A stretch of 64,000 bases of DNA from Sphingobacterium chuzhouense (GCF_014692525.1 NZ_JACNYL010000002.1:124001-188000); one strand, 5' to 3'; positions 17,277 to 26,551 are shown, counted from the first letter of the stretch. Notes: generated from the letters alone by a model not told the origin. Translations and numbers: made by a program.

Positions 17277-17975
17277 ATGAATTTTAAAAAATTATTATCT
17301 CTTTGTGCTTTTCTAACAATATTAAGTAGTGGCTCCTCCCAAGTGAAATGGGATATAAATACTGGATTAAATTATTCCAATATTATTGCTAAAGATCAAG
17401 ATGGGAACAAGTCAAATACGTCTTCAGTACCAGGGATATATCTCGGCCTTGGTGTGGGAATCCCTCTTTCGCAATTGGTCTCTGTTCAGCCAACTCTTGT
17501 GTATGTAAAAAGAGGATTTCAACAGACAGGGGAGTCTCATGTCGGCTGGGGGAGAGACTTTGAAGCTCAAACTTCCTATATAGAATTACCGGTTGATTTC
17601 CTATATAAGCCTAAAATTGGTCCAGGTAATCTTTTGATAGCTGCTGGCACATATATTGGATATGGAACGGGAGGTAAATGGACAACTAATGGCACGGTAT
17701 TAATTGGCGATATTATGATTGACGGCAAAGGGGATATTGCATTCCAAAATGATGCGCTGATCAGCGGGAAAGGGATGAATAGTTACACTTATGCCAGACC
17801 CTGGGATTACGGAGTGCATTTCAGAATAGGTTATGCACTTTTCGGTCAGTATTCGCTTTCTTTTAATGTTCAGCGAGGAATAGCGGATCTGCAGCCAAGA
17901 TGGGGAGATTATCAGCCAGAAAGCACTGTGCGGAATAAGTCTTTAGGTGTAACGCTATCTTATAGTTTTCAGTAA
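17277..17975 (+). CDS. Outer-membrane beta-barrel protein (PorT-like)
   Basis: The ATG at 17277 yields a signal peptide (MNFKKLLSLCAFLTILSSGSSQ) and a 232-residue product; an upstream TTG-initiated frame from 17220 would bury it. The mature part opens WDINTGLNYSNI and alternates hydrophobic strands with Gly-rich loops, ending GVTLSYSFQ with the C-terminal Phe-x pattern of barrels. Role unknown. Confidence 0.7.
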   Translation: MNFKKLLSLCAFLTILSSGSSQVKWDINTGLNYSNIIAKDQDGNKSNTSSVPGIYLGLGVGIPLSQLVSVQPTLVYVKRGFQQTGESHVGWGRDFEAQTSYIELPVDFLYKPKIGPGNLLIAAGTYIGYGTGGKWTTNGTVLIGDIMIDGKGDIAFQNDALISGKGMNSYTYARPWDYGVHFRIGYALFGQYSLSFNVQRGIADLQPRWGDYQPESTVRNKSLGVTLSYSFQ

Positions 17976-17990
17976 ATTTAAATTAAACCA

Positions 17991-19097
17991 TCACTCTACC
18001 AACCTTAAGGAACTGCCTAGCCTAATCTTTAAACCCGATGGGATAGGCGGTATCTTATGTACATCCAATTCTTCCCAAAATCGTGTTGAGTAATTACTTT
18101 TGTCCGGCGTTTCATAAATACTTTTTGTCAGTTTCTTTTCAATGGATTTGTACTCTTTCGAACTTATATATCGACGTTCTAATACATAAAATTCATTAAG
18201 ACCTTCGTAAGGTATATGACCATATTCACTCTTTCGCTTAATGCTTCCGACTACGTTTTGATAAAGGGATGTTAAATCAAATGGTGTTATATGATCCAAT
18301 GCTGTCGATGCATAATTTTCTATATGTACGCCCTGCCGTATACGTGCTTCTATTCTGAAGAACTTCTCTTTCACAACACTATCGGGCAGCACTTTGTCTA
18401 TATAGAATTGTAGGTTATCTCCATCGGCAGATATTGTAAGATAGCCTACATCTTCTCCTTTTTTTATTAAATGGGTACGATTTGTATCGACCTTTTTCTG
18501 TTCTAGTTCAGCCAGCCTATTTGCAAGTTTTTCCTTGTTTATTTTCGTAACCCTAGCTATCTGAAAGAAGGGTCCCATTTTAGTATGATAATCTGCTGCG
18601 ACAGCTGAATCAATAAAAATACGATAATCAATGAGATCATATTTAGGTTTGCTCTTGATCAATGGAATATAGAATTCTACAATGCCGTCGGAGAAGTATT
18701 TATGTTGAAGGTTGAATGTCTCCAATGATCGGTAATATCCTTTTAAAACGATAACTTCTTTAGATTTGACACTTACAACGACGTCTTCGATGAGATTCGT
18801 TCTCGGTGTCATTTTGTACACCTGCTGTTTATCCAACGTTGACAAGGTGATATCTCTTGTTCTATAGGAGATATGCTGCGCAGTAATTTTCACAAACGAT
18901 ATGCTATTTTTATCGACTCCTTCAAGGAATTGCAGATTACCGTTTTTGTCTGTAAATCCGATCAACGCACCTGTTTCATGATAAATGTTTAATGCGGGAA
19001 CAGGTAACTGGCTTAGACTATCGACAAAGCGTATCTGGGCTTTGCTCAATATGGATGTCAGCAAACAGATTGATATTAAGATAGTTTTGATTTTCAT
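17991..19097 (-). CDS. Secreted protein with carboxypeptidase-like regulatory domain
   Basis: The 368-residue protein has a Sec signal peptide (MKIKTILISICLLTSILSKAQ) and an N-terminal CarboxypepD_reg-like beta-sandwich (about 22-100; VPALNIYHETGALIGFTDKNG). The remainder (about 110-368) is mixed alpha/beta and is not recognised. No TonB plug or barrel follows. It overlaps the upstream DUF3267 gene by four bases, suggesting that the two products work together at the envelope. Confidence 0.65.
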   Translation of the reverse strand: MKIKTILISICLLTSILSKAQIRFVDSLSQLPVPALNIYHETGALIGFTDKNGNLQFLEGVDKNSISFVKITAQHISYRTRDITLSTLDKQQVYKMTPRTNLIEDVVVSVKSKEVIVLKGYYRSLETFNLQHKYFSDGIVEFYIPLIKSKPKYDLIDYRIFIDSAVAADYHTKMGPFFQIARVTKINKEKLANRLAELEQKKVDTNRTHLIKKGEDVGYLTISADGDNLQFYIDKVLPDSVVKEKFFRIEARIRQGVHIENYASTALDHITPFDLTSLYQNVVGSIKRKSEYGHIPYEGLNEFYVLERRYISSKEYKSIEKKLTKSIYETPDKSNYSTRFWEELDVHKIPPIPSGLKIRLGSSLRLVE

Positions 19098-19684
19098 ATT
19101 GTTTTAACAAAGATATAATACCCAGCTTCTGAGGGATGGTCTAAGACGAAGCTGTCTTTATCTTCTCTCAACATCAACTTAACAATCATAAAATCACCAG
19201 CTGCGGCAACTGTGAAAAATATGGAAAATATCAGTAAAGGAAAATTACCTATTGCCAAGGAAATTAGAGCTGGAAGAAAACCGAGGATAATAGATGGTGC
19301 CAGTGCGCCTATGATATATTGTTTTGTTGTCAATAGTTCTTTACAGTGGCAATAGGGGGTTAACATTTTCAGAATAACCCCAAATTTAATAGATTTAAAG
19401 CCTCTTTTTGCAAAAATTGCCCACGTAATACCATGGATGAGTTCGTGTAGAATGATACCTATAATGGTAGTGAGCAAGATCATAATAGCAAGATGTACAG
19501 AGTTTCCGTCAACGTAGCTTCTCATAATTTCAATATAGTCTTGCTTTCCCCATATAAGGTAAAAAGGAACTCCATATAGTAGAATAACAGGAATAAAAAA
19601 AAGGAGAGAGAAAGCATTAGCTTTGTATAGATTTATTAGGCGTGCTTCTTTACTGTAATCTTTTAATACGTCTTGGTTTATCAT
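19094..19684 (-). CDS. DUF3267-type membrane zinc metalloprotease
   Basis: A 196-residue integral membrane protein with four hydrophobic segments. HELIH (80-84) inside a helix is the HExxH zinc site of M50-like intramembrane proteases, and the region TPYCHCKE followed by GALAPSIILG matches the DUF3267 pattern. It is the first gene of a two-gene unit. The physiological substrate is unknown; the coupled downstream secreted protein is one candidate partner. Confidence 0.75.
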   Translation of the reverse strand: MINQDVLKDYSKEARLINLYKANAFSLLFFIPVILLYGVPFYLIWGKQDYIEIMRSYVDGNSVHLAIMILLTTIIGIILHELIHGITWAIFAKRGFKSIKFGVILKMLTPYCHCKELLTTKQYIIGALAPSIILGFLPALISLAIGNFPLLIFSIFFTVAAAGDFMIVKLMLREDKDSFVLDHPSEAGYYIFVKTI

Positions 19685-20247
19685 TACTTTTTTAACATAC
19701 GAAGTTGTAATATTTATTCAATAATTTCAATGCGGTTACAATGGTCGGCGGCGTTTTTGCCAATCTCATAATCGAGCAAGCTCTCCACTCACTATAACCA
19801 CAAAGGCTGTAGTAAAGACAGTATATAATGTTTAAGCTGTTTGCTTATCTGAAGAAATATATGCGGCAAGGGATATGTTTGTTTTATTCATGTTAATAAA
19901 ATATATTCACTTAATATATAAAAAACTTTACAATTACACAACATCTTGCTGTATTAAAAAGTTGAAAACTACAGTAGCATTAAAACTCAATTAATTCCTT
20001 GCCTAGCTGATTGGTAACTTACCCGCAACAATCCTATCTGGAATTGCCCATAGCATTTAAAAGTGATTACAAAGGAAAGAAGGCAATGGAAAAACGCCAG
20101 ATATGGAAACAAGACGCAGAAAGCGAGCATTGGACAATACTGTTTTATCATGATAAACAAACGCCTTGCCGCAATTTGCTCAGACGAAATAGCTTATAAG
20201 TCGCACCAATTAAACATATCGTCCGATAAAAAAGTAGTAAAAAAGAA
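19685..20247. other. Gene-poor interval with probable coding debris
   Basis: No intact gene is seen. On the minus strand, 19720-19785 reads as a short tail (about ESLLDYEIGKNAADHC) that stops after 24 codons. On the plus strand, 20011-20199 encodes a C-terminal-looking fragment. Between them the DNA is AT-rich with no clear promoter or RNA. Confidence 0.4.
20011..20199 (+). pseudogene. Possible gene remnant
   Basis: Sixty-two codons including LPIAFKSDYKGKKAMEKR and a Trp-Lys/Trp-Thr beta-strand pattern resembling the end of an NTF2-like fold. No convincing start, domain or upstream coding sequence is present, and a second frame (20063-20278) overlaps it. It may be debris of a lost gene; evidence is weak. 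Confidence 0.3.
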
Positions 20248-20274
20248 AAGCATCGGTTGTCCCGATGCTTTTTT
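20248..20274. terminator. Bidirectional terminator, mainly for speA
   Basis: A 9-bp perfect stem (AAGCATCGG 20248-20256 / CCGATGCTT 20262-20270) with T tract on the plus strand and A-rich flank giving T's on the minus strand. It lies 30 bases beyond the stop of speA. Confidence 0.75.
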
Positions 20275-20302
20275 ATAGAATGGAATCACTCTCCATGAAT
20301 TA

Positions 20303-21694
20303 TCACTGATACCCCAGCAATTTCATCACTTGCTTGGAATTCTGTTCTTCTCCAAATACTTCAAAGTTGAAAGTCTCATCGCGATTTCTACGAATCAACA
20401 CATGCTTCGGTGACGGGAGTAGACAATGATGAATACCACCATACCCACTTAATACATCTTGATAAGCGCCTGTATGGAAGAATCCAACATATTGTACCTT
20501 ACGGGTTTTCGGCATAAAAATAGAGTCCATGTGTGCTTCTTGATTGTAATAATCCTGTCCGTCACAGGTAATGCCGCCTAAGGTAACACGTTCATATTCT
20601 GAATCCCAGTTGTTTATCGGTAGGAGGATATATTTTTGGTTCAACGCCCAAACATCGGGAAGATTCGTGATAAAAGAACCATCGATCATAAACCATTTTT
20701 CCCGATCGTTTTGCTGCTTACGACCTAGCACCTTATATAGGATACCGGAAGCTTCCGCTACTGTATATTTACCAAACTCAGTAATAATATCCGGTTCCAT
20801 CACCTCATGATGTGCACATATCTGTTTGATACGATTGATGATTTCGTTTACCATATATTCGTAATCAAAATCGTGTACAAGAGAATCTTTAAACGGCATG
20901 CCGCCACCGATATCTAATGTATCAAGAGCTGGATTTACTTTTTTGAATTTGCAATATAGGGTAACATATTTTTCCAGTTCGTTCCAATAGTACGGTGTAT
21001 CGGAAATACCTGAATTGATAAAGAAATGTAACAGTTTGACCTTGAAATTCGGATTGTTTACAATTTTATTATTGTAAAAGTCAATCACGTCTTCCGAGCG
21101 GATGCCTAAACGTGACGTATAGAACTGTGAATCCGGTTGCTCCTCCGAAGCGACACGGATACCTAAAGCACACGGTTCGTCCAGCTCGATCTCGTCGTCA
21201 TACAGATTAAACTCTTCTTTATTATCCAGTACGGGAATAATATTTTTAAACCCGTCGTGGATCATATCAATGATGTACTGCTTATATTGATAGGTTTTGA
21301 AGCCATTACAAATTACTGTAATATCCTTTGTTACCGTCCCTGCCCGCTCTAACGCATCAATCATAGGCATATCAAAAGCGGATGACGTCTCCAAATGGAT
21401 GTCATTTTTAAGAGCTTCTTCAACGATATGTTTGAAATGTGAAGATTTTGTACAATAACAGTATTTATATGTTCCTCTGTAATCATTTTTTAAAATGGCC
21501 GTTTGGAACAAAATTTTTGCTTGTTGAATTTTTTTGCTGACGATAGGTAAATAGGTAAAACGCAGTGGCGTGCCATACGTCTCTATCATCTCCATCAAAT
21601 TCAGATCGTGGAAATACAATTCGTCGTCGATTACTTCGAATCCGTCTTGTGGAAAACCAACACTTAAGTCAAGAAATTCCTGATAGCTTTGCAT
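20303..21694 (-). CDS. speA: Arginine decarboxylase (fold III, short Bacteroidota form)
   Basis: This 463-residue PLP enzyme decarboxylates arginine to agmatine for polyamine synthesis. The PLP Lys83 lies in YCYCTKSSHFKH; LDIGGGMPF is the glycine loop that binds PLP phosphate, and TCDGQD near residue 375 carries the active-site Cys and Asp contributed across the dimer. It is shorter than the 630-residue E. coli enzyme but matches the Bacteroidota type. Diaminopimelate-type or ornithine decarboxylase activity is the main alternative. It is divergent from argS. Confidence 0.85.
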   Translation of the reverse strand: MQSYQEFLDLSVGFPQDGFEVIDDELYFHDLNLMEMIETYGTPLRFTYLPIVSKKIQQAKILFQTAILKNDYRGTYKYCYCTKSSHFKHIVEEALKNDIHLETSSAFDMPMIDALERAGTVTKDITVICNGFKTYQYKQYIIDMIHDGFKNIIPVLDNKEEFNLYDDEIELDEPCALGIRVASEEQPDSQFYTSRLGIRSEDVIDFYNNKIVNNPNFKVKLLHFFINSGISDTPYYWNELEKYVTLYCKFKKVNPALDTLDIGGGMPFKDSLVHDFDYEYMVNEIINRIKQICAHHEVMEPDIITEFGKYTVAEASGILYKVLGRKQQNDREKWFMIDGSFITNLPDVWALNQKYILLPINNWDSEYERVTLGGITCDGQDYYNQEAHMDSIFMPKTRKVQYVGFFHTGAYQDVLSGYGGIHHCLLPSPKHVLIRRNRDETFNFEVFGEEQNSKQVMKLLGYQ

Positions 21695-21710
21695 TTTTTA
21701 TTATTTTTGG

Positions 21711-21718
21711 CAAAGATA
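21711..21718 (-). promoter_or_regulatory. -7 element for speA
   Basis: The minus strand reads TATCTTTG, an exact TAnnTTTG box, 17 bases before the speA start. A matching -33 box is not clear. Confidence 0.5.
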
Positions 21719-21803
21719 TACTTTCATGATGAATACCTTACTATATAGGTTTATATTTTTCCAGTTCATTATCAGAAAGTTATAAAAATTACGAAATAAT
21801 TAC

Positions 21804-23588
21804 ATGGCTAATTCTATTCAACAGACTTTAATTGCGCAGACAATTCAGGCAGTGCGAGAACTTTATAGCGCGGATATTCCCGAATCGCAAGTAACTTTAC
21901 AGGAAACCAGGAAAGAATTTGAAGGGCATATCACACTCGTGGTTTTCCCTATAACGCGTTTCTCCAAAAAATCACCGGAGCAAACAGGAAACGAAATAGG
22001 GGAGTTTCTGCAGCGCAATGTATCGATGATATCTGCTTTTAATGTAATCAAAGGCTTCTTAAATATCAGTCTTGCTGATCAATACTGGATAGAATTGGTG
22101 AATACAGAGCTGATAGACGCATCGTTTGGTACATTCCCCGCTAATGGAAAGAAATTAATGGTGGAATACAGTTCACCCAATACCAACAAGCCTCTTCACC
22201 TAGGTCATATCCGTAATAATTTATTAGGTTACTCAGTTGCGGAAATCTTAAAAGCTTACGGCTATGATGTAATAAAAGCTAATCTCGTCAATGACCGCGG
22301 TATCCATATTTGTAAGTCAATGCTCGCTTGGCAGAAATATGGAAATGGTGAAACGCCGGAGGCGTCGGAACTGAAAGGTGACCACCTTGTAGGGAAATAC
22401 TATGTCATCTTCGATAAAGAATACAAAAGGGAAATCGATGCCTTGAAAGAGCAAGGCCAAACGGAAGAGGAAGCCAAAAGGAACGCTCCGTTAATCAAAG
22501 AGGCGCAGGCGATGTTGCAAAGATGGGAGGCAAACGACAAAGACGTCATCGATTTGTGGAAAACTATGAACGGTTGGGTATATGACGGATTCGAGCAAAC
22601 GTATAAACAACTCGGGGTGGATTTTGATAAGTTTTACTACGAATCGAACACCTATTTATTAGGTAAAGATATTATCCAAGAAGGATTGGATAAGGGGGTT
22701 TTCTTTAGGAAAGAGGACAACTCGGTGTGGATTGATTTAACGGATGAAGGATTAGATCAGAAACTGGTCTTACGTGGTGATGGTACATCGGTGTATATTA
22801 CGCAGGATTTGGGCACAGCACAGCTCAAATACGATGAGTTTAAGATGGATGAATCTATCTACGTCGTCGGAAACGAACAGGATTACCACTTTAAGGTATT
22901 ATTCTTGATCTTAAAGAAACTAGGAAAACCTTGGGCGGAGGGATTATATCATTTATCGTATGGAATGGTCGATTTGCCATCGGGCAAAATGAAATCTAGA
23001 GAAGGAACAGTCGTCGATGCTGACGATTTAATGGAGGAAATGCTGGAAACCGCTAAAACACGTACCGAGGAACTGGGTAAAACAGAGGGATTGGAAGAAG
23101 AGGAAAAAGCATCGTTATATAATACCATAGGGATGGGAGCATTAAAATACTTCTTATTGAAGGTTGACCCTAAGAAACGTTTGCTATTTGACCCCAATGA
23201 GTCTGTCGATTTTCAAGGACATACCGGGCCGTTTATCCAATATACGCATGCGCGTATCAAATCGGTCTTGCGAAAAGCATCTTATGATAAACCACTTGCA
23301 TTGGGGAATCCTGAAAACCTCTCTGTATATGAGCAAGACTTATTACAAGCTTTAAGCAGGTATCCTGAAGTGTTAGAAGCTTCAGCGAAGGAGTTTTCAC
23401 CCGCGCAGTTGGCTAACTATGCCTATGAACTTGCGAAACTCTATAACAAGTTTTATCACGAAGAAAGTATTCTAAAAGCCGAGGATGAAACGGTCAAGAA
23501 TTTCCGTCTGCACTTATCGGCGATAGCGGCGCGGATTATTTCGGAAAGTATGCGTCTCTTGGGCATTCATGTGCCAGAAAGAATGTAG
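21804..23588 (+). CDS. argS: Arginyl-tRNA synthetase
   Basis: The 594-residue class I synthetase charges tRNA-Arg. It has the N-terminal additional domain (about 1-110), the HIGH-type motif in SPNTNKPLHLGHIRNN (about 125-140), the KMSK-type motif in SGKMKSREG (about 393-401) and the C-terminal helical anticodon domain (DALR-type, about 470-594). Length is normal. It faces away from speA across a 109-bp control region, and a tRNA-Arg(ACG) gene lies 7 kb upstream. Confidence 0.95.
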   Translation: MANSIQQTLIAQTIQAVRELYSADIPESQVTLQETRKEFEGHITLVVFPITRFSKKSPEQTGNEIGEFLQRNVSMISAFNVIKGFLNISLADQYWIELVNTELIDASFGTFPANGKKLMVEYSSPNTNKPLHLGHIRNNLLGYSVAEILKAYGYDVIKANLVNDRGIHICKSMLAWQKYGNGETPEASELKGDHLVGKYYVIFDKEYKREIDALKEQGQTEEEAKRNAPLIKEAQAMLQRWEANDKDVIDLWKTMNGWVYDGFEQTYKQLGVDFDKFYYESNTYLLGKDIIQEGLDKGVFFRKEDNSVWIDLTDEGLDQKLVLRGDGTSVYITQDLGTAQLKYDEFKMDESIYVVGNEQDYHFKVLFLILKKLGKPWAEGLYHLSYGMVDLPSGKMKSREGTVVDADDLMEEMLETAKTRTEELGKTEGLEEEEKASLYNTIGMGALKYFLLKVDPKKRLLFDPNESVDFQGHTGPFIQYTHARIKSVLRKASYDKPLALGNPENLSVYEQDLLQALSRYPEVLEASAKEFSPAQLANYAYELAKLYNKFYHEESILKAEDETVKNFRLHLSAIAARIISESMRLLGIHVPERM

Positions 23589-23596
23589 GGTGTCCT

Positions 23597-23648
23597 CTTC
23601 TTTTTTTCCGTAAAAAAGAAGCAAAAACCTCGCCGCTGGGAATCTTTG
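23597..23648 (+). repeat. 52-bp dispersed hairpin repeat, copy A
   Basis: Stem CTTCTTTTTT / AAAAAAGAAG (23597-23606, 23612-23621), then CAAAAA and a tail ending GAATCTTTG. Copy C at 53522-53573 (minus strand) is the same length and about 42 of 52 bases match. Copy A follows argS and may also end its transcript. Confidence 0.65.
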
Positions 23649-23785
23649 CATAAAGGTGAGGTGCAAAGGCAAGTTTGTACAAATGCAAAGTTTCCGAGGC
23701 GGCATTGAGTGTTAATTAGGGTATAGTACAACAATGAAATAAAACAATTGTTGTGTAATGTGAAGAAGAGGTAATACAAGTGAAC

Positions 23786-24865
23786 ATGAGCAAAAAATAC
23801 AAAATAGGTTTAATAGGCTTTTCAATAGGCGGGCAGGTATTCCACGCACCTTTTATCGTAGGAAATTCCTCGTTGGAATTGTATAAAGTAACGGCGAGAA
23901 AACCCGAACAGCAGCAGGTTTTAGCGAACAAATACCCGTTGGCGATCGCGGTACAGACTATAGATGAAATCATCGATGATCCACTAGTAGATATTGTTGT
24001 GGTAGCAACCTCTAACGATGTACATTACGCATTGACAAAAAGAGCATTGGAAGCCGGAAAGCATGTTGTGGTAGAAAAGCCATTTACCAATACGACCGCG
24101 GAAGCGGACGAATTGATTGCATTAGCAAAACAGAAAGGACGGATATTAACTGTTCATCATAATGCTAGGTTTCATTCTGATTTCAAGACAGTTAAAAAGA
24201 TTATAGAGGGCAAAAGATTAGGGTCGGTTGTCAATTATCAAGCACGTTTTGACCGTTTTAGAAACTTTCTGCGAGAAGGAGCTTGGCGGGAACAGGATTT
24301 GCCGGGTTCTGGTATCCATTATGATTTGGGTGCGCATTTAATAGATCAGGCATTGCAACTTTTCGGAAAACCGGATGCCGTGTTTGCAGATTTGCGAAAA
24401 CAGCGGGAACACGCCAAAGCAGTAGATGATTTTGAGTTTATATTAAGTTACCCAACACGTAAAGTTTCCCTATTCGGGCAAATGCTAGCAAAAGAGCCAA
24501 CCCATCGATTTGCAATATATGGCCTGAAAGGTTCTTTCGTAAAACCCGGCGTAGATCCGCAGGAAACGTTATTACGCAACGGTGCATTGCCGCACGAAGA
24601 CCCGAACTGGGGGAAAGAATCGGAGTATACCTATGGTATATTGAACATACTAGAAAACAGACAGGATATCCGGGAAACAGTTCCCAGCGAAATAGGAACA
24701 GGCCAGGATTTTTATCAAAATTTGGTAAACGTATTGCATGATAAAAGTGAGTTAATTGTGACACCGGAGCAAGCACGCGATGTTATCCGTATCCTGGAAG
24801 CAGCAGAACAATCCTGGAAGGAACAACGTGTTATCTCCCTCAAAGATCAATTGATAGCGTATTAA
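23786..24865 (+). CDS. Gfo/Idh/MocA-family oxidoreductase (YdgJ-like)
   Basis: A cytoplasmic NAD(P)-dependent sugar or inositol-type dehydrogenase of about 359 residues. The Rossmann part begins IGLIGFSIGGQVFHAPFI, and VVEKPFTN near residue 95 contains the family EKP catalytic Lys. The ATG at 23786 is chosen, though a GTG at 23780 has better spacing from AGAGG. The stop overlaps the next gene's start by one base. Substrate is unknown. Confidence 0.85.
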   Translation: MSKKYKIGLIGFSIGGQVFHAPFIVGNSSLELYKVTARKPEQQQVLANKYPLAIAVQTIDEIIDDPLVDIVVVATSNDVHYALTKRALEAGKHVVVEKPFTNTTAEADELIALAKQKGRILTVHHNARFHSDFKTVKKIIEGKRLGSVVNYQARFDRFRNFLREGAWREQDLPGSGIHYDLGAHLIDQALQLFGKPDAVFADLRKQREHAKAVDDFEFILSYPTRKVSLFGQMLAKEPTHRFAIYGLKGSFVKPGVDPQETLLRNGALPHEDPNWGKESEYTYGILNILENRQDIRETVPSEIGTGQDFYQNLVNVLHDKSELIVTPEQARDVIRILEAAEQSWKEQRVISLKDQLIAY

Positions 24866-26058
24866 TGGATTATGACGCAATTATAATCGGCGGGGGAGCA
24901 TGTGGACTGATGTGTGCTGTGCAAGCAGGATTGTTAGGTAAACGCACACTAGTTTTAGAAAGAAACGATAAGCCTGGCGCTAAAATATTGATCTCAGGTG
25001 GCGGACGCTGTAATTTCACCAATTTATATACTACTCCTGAAAATTTTATAACAAAAAACCCACACTTTCTCCATACGGCTTTTTCGCAATGGACGGTAGA
25101 AGATACGATTTCTTTTTTTGAGAATTTCGGTGAAATTCAAGGACAGGAAAAAACACTCGGTCAACTTTTTCCAAAATCGAATAAAGCAAAAGATGTCGTC
25201 GCTGTATTTACGAAACTGATGTATGATACCGGACAGGATATTTGGTTGCAAACCGAAGTGAAATCTGTCAAGAAACAAGAAGAAGGGTATGTAGTGTCCT
25301 TTGTACGAGAGGGAAACGAGCAACAGCTTTTTTGTAAGAAAGTAGTTTTTGCTTCTGGAGGTCTATCTGTCGCTAAACTGGGTGCTTCGGATTTTACAGT
25401 AAGGTCTGCTCGCCAATTTGGCCTGTCTATAGTAGACACTGCCCCGGCACTCGTTCCATTGACTATTACAGGAAAGGATGCAACGTGGTATGCTTCGTTA
25501 GCTGGAAACAGTGTTTTTGCCCGTGTTTTCAACGACAGAATCAGTTTCGAGGAAAATATTCTATTTACTCATTGGGGATTGAGTGGGCCGGCTATTTTAC
25601 AAATCTCTTCTTATTGGCGTGCAGGTGAGACGTTTACGATAGATCTGCTGCCTAAATTCCGTTTGGATGAACTAATCAAGAGTGAACGAGCAGCAGGTGG
25701 GAAGCGTACCGTAGGACAAATGCTGAATGATTATTTTACAAAGAAAATGGTGGAAGCTTTGGGGAAATATCTTCCGATCGAGCTTAAGATTGCTTCACTC
25801 AGTAAAACCGACGCCAAATGTGTGTGCGATACGATACATAAGTTTATAGTGAAACCTGCGGGTGACAAAGGTTATGATAAAGCGGAGGTGATGCGGGGCG
25901 GTGTCTCGACCGACGAGCTTAATCCTCGCACGCTGGAAGCCAAGAAACAGCCAGGACTTTATTTTGGTGGCGAAGCTGTAGATATTACAGGCTGGCTCGG
26001 AGGATATAACTTTCAATGGGCTTGGGCCTCCGGCTATTTGATTGCGCAAGATTTGTAG
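24865..26058 (+). CDS. BaiN/HI0933-family FAD-dependent oxidoreductase
   Basis: The 397-residue flavoprotein opens with the dinucleotide-binding motif IIGGGACGLMCAVQAG, followed by GAKILISGGGRCNFTN, and ends with GGEAVDITGWLGGYNFQWAWASG; these are the hallmarks of the YhiN/HI0933 family. Members are soluble FAD proteins of unsettled function, some reported to reduce bile acid-like substrates. The start codon shares one base with the stop of the preceding oxidoreductase gene. Confidence 0.85.
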   Translation: MDYDAIIIGGGACGLMCAVQAGLLGKRTLVLERNDKPGAKILISGGGRCNFTNLYTTPENFITKNPHFLHTAFSQWTVEDTISFFENFGEIQGQEKTLGQLFPKSNKAKDVVAVFTKLMYDTGQDIWLQTEVKSVKKQEEGYVVSFVREGNEQQLFCKKVVFASGGLSVAKLGASDFTVRSARQFGLSIVDTAPALVPLTITGKDATWYASLAGNSVFARVFNDRISFEENILFTHWGLSGPAILQISSYWRAGETFTIDLLPKFRLDELIKSERAAGGKRTVGQMLNDYFTKKMVEALGKYLPIELKIASLSKTDAKCVCDTIHKFIVKPAGDKGYDKAEVMRGGVSTDELNPRTLEAKKQPGLYFGGEAVDITGWLGGYNFQWAWASGYLIAQDL

Positions 26059-26083
26059 GGCTATTGGTATTTTCTTAACTTTG
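26052..26083 (+). promoter_or_regulatory. rnpB promoter (TTTG-N20-TAACTTTG)
   Basis: TTTG at 26052-26055 and TAACTTTG at 26076-26083 are separated by 20 bases, a textbook Bacteroidota housekeeping promoter. It ends four bases before the first paired base of RNase P RNA. The -33 box lies in the last codons of the upstream FAD gene. Confidence 0.8.
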
Positions 26084-26087
26084 CACC

Positions 26088-26482
26088 GAAGCAAACTGGT
26101 TCTATCGCTGTCACATCTTCGGATGGGAGAGAGGAAAGTCCGGGCAACATAGAGTAACACGCTTCCTAACGGGAAGGCTCTTATGGAAATAAGAGACAGA
26201 AAGTGCCACAGAAAATATACCGCTCCGACTCGTCGGAGCAAGGGTGAAAATGTGAGGTAAGAGCTCACAGTCTTGCATGGTGACATGTATTACGGTAAAC
26301 CTCGTGTGTTGAAAGACCAAATAGGTTACGAAATTCGGAGGCTGCTCGTCTTCTCCCCACTTGTGGGGATTCGTAATGGGTAGGTTGATCGAGCTTGTGT
26401 GTGAATGCAAGCCTAGATAAATGATAGAAATCCACTCGTTTAGGCGTTGAGGATACAGAACCCGGCTTACAAAGTTTGCTTC
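26088..26482 (+). ncRNA. rnpB: RNase P RNA (bacterial type A)
   Basis: The catalytic RNA that trims tRNA 5' ends. Conserved blocks are present in order: GAGGAAAGTCCGGGC (about 26131), GGTAAGAGCTCAC, CATGGTGACATG, GGTAAACC, AGATAAATGATAG and ACAGAACCCGGCTTAC (about 26455). The ends pair exactly as helix P1 (GAAGCAAACT 26088-26097 with AGTTTGCTTC 26473-26482). P1 is followed at once by five T's, so the same helix probably serves as the terminator. Length is about 395 nt. Open frames read across it on the minus strand are shadows. Confidence 0.93.
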
Positions 26483-26497
26483 TTTTTAAGGGTTAAT

Positions 26498-26551
26498 AAG
26501 TTAATAAGGTTAAGAAGTTAATAGAGTTGATATTCGTAACTTTATTAACTT
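26498..26551. repeat. Imperfect inverted repeat upstream of the sigma-54 activator
   Basis: AAGTTAATAAGGT (26498-26510) and ACTTTATTAACTT (26539-26551) pair at 12 of 13 positions, separated by 28 bases. Two overlapping direct copies of GTTAATAAG precede the left arm. It lies 25 bases before the regulator's start. Confidence 0.5.

Noticed and set aside
25795..26410. Minus-strand frames of 163 and 99 codons
   Set aside because: They lie across RNase P RNA and antisense to the FAD enzyme gene; base conservation there is explained by the RNA.
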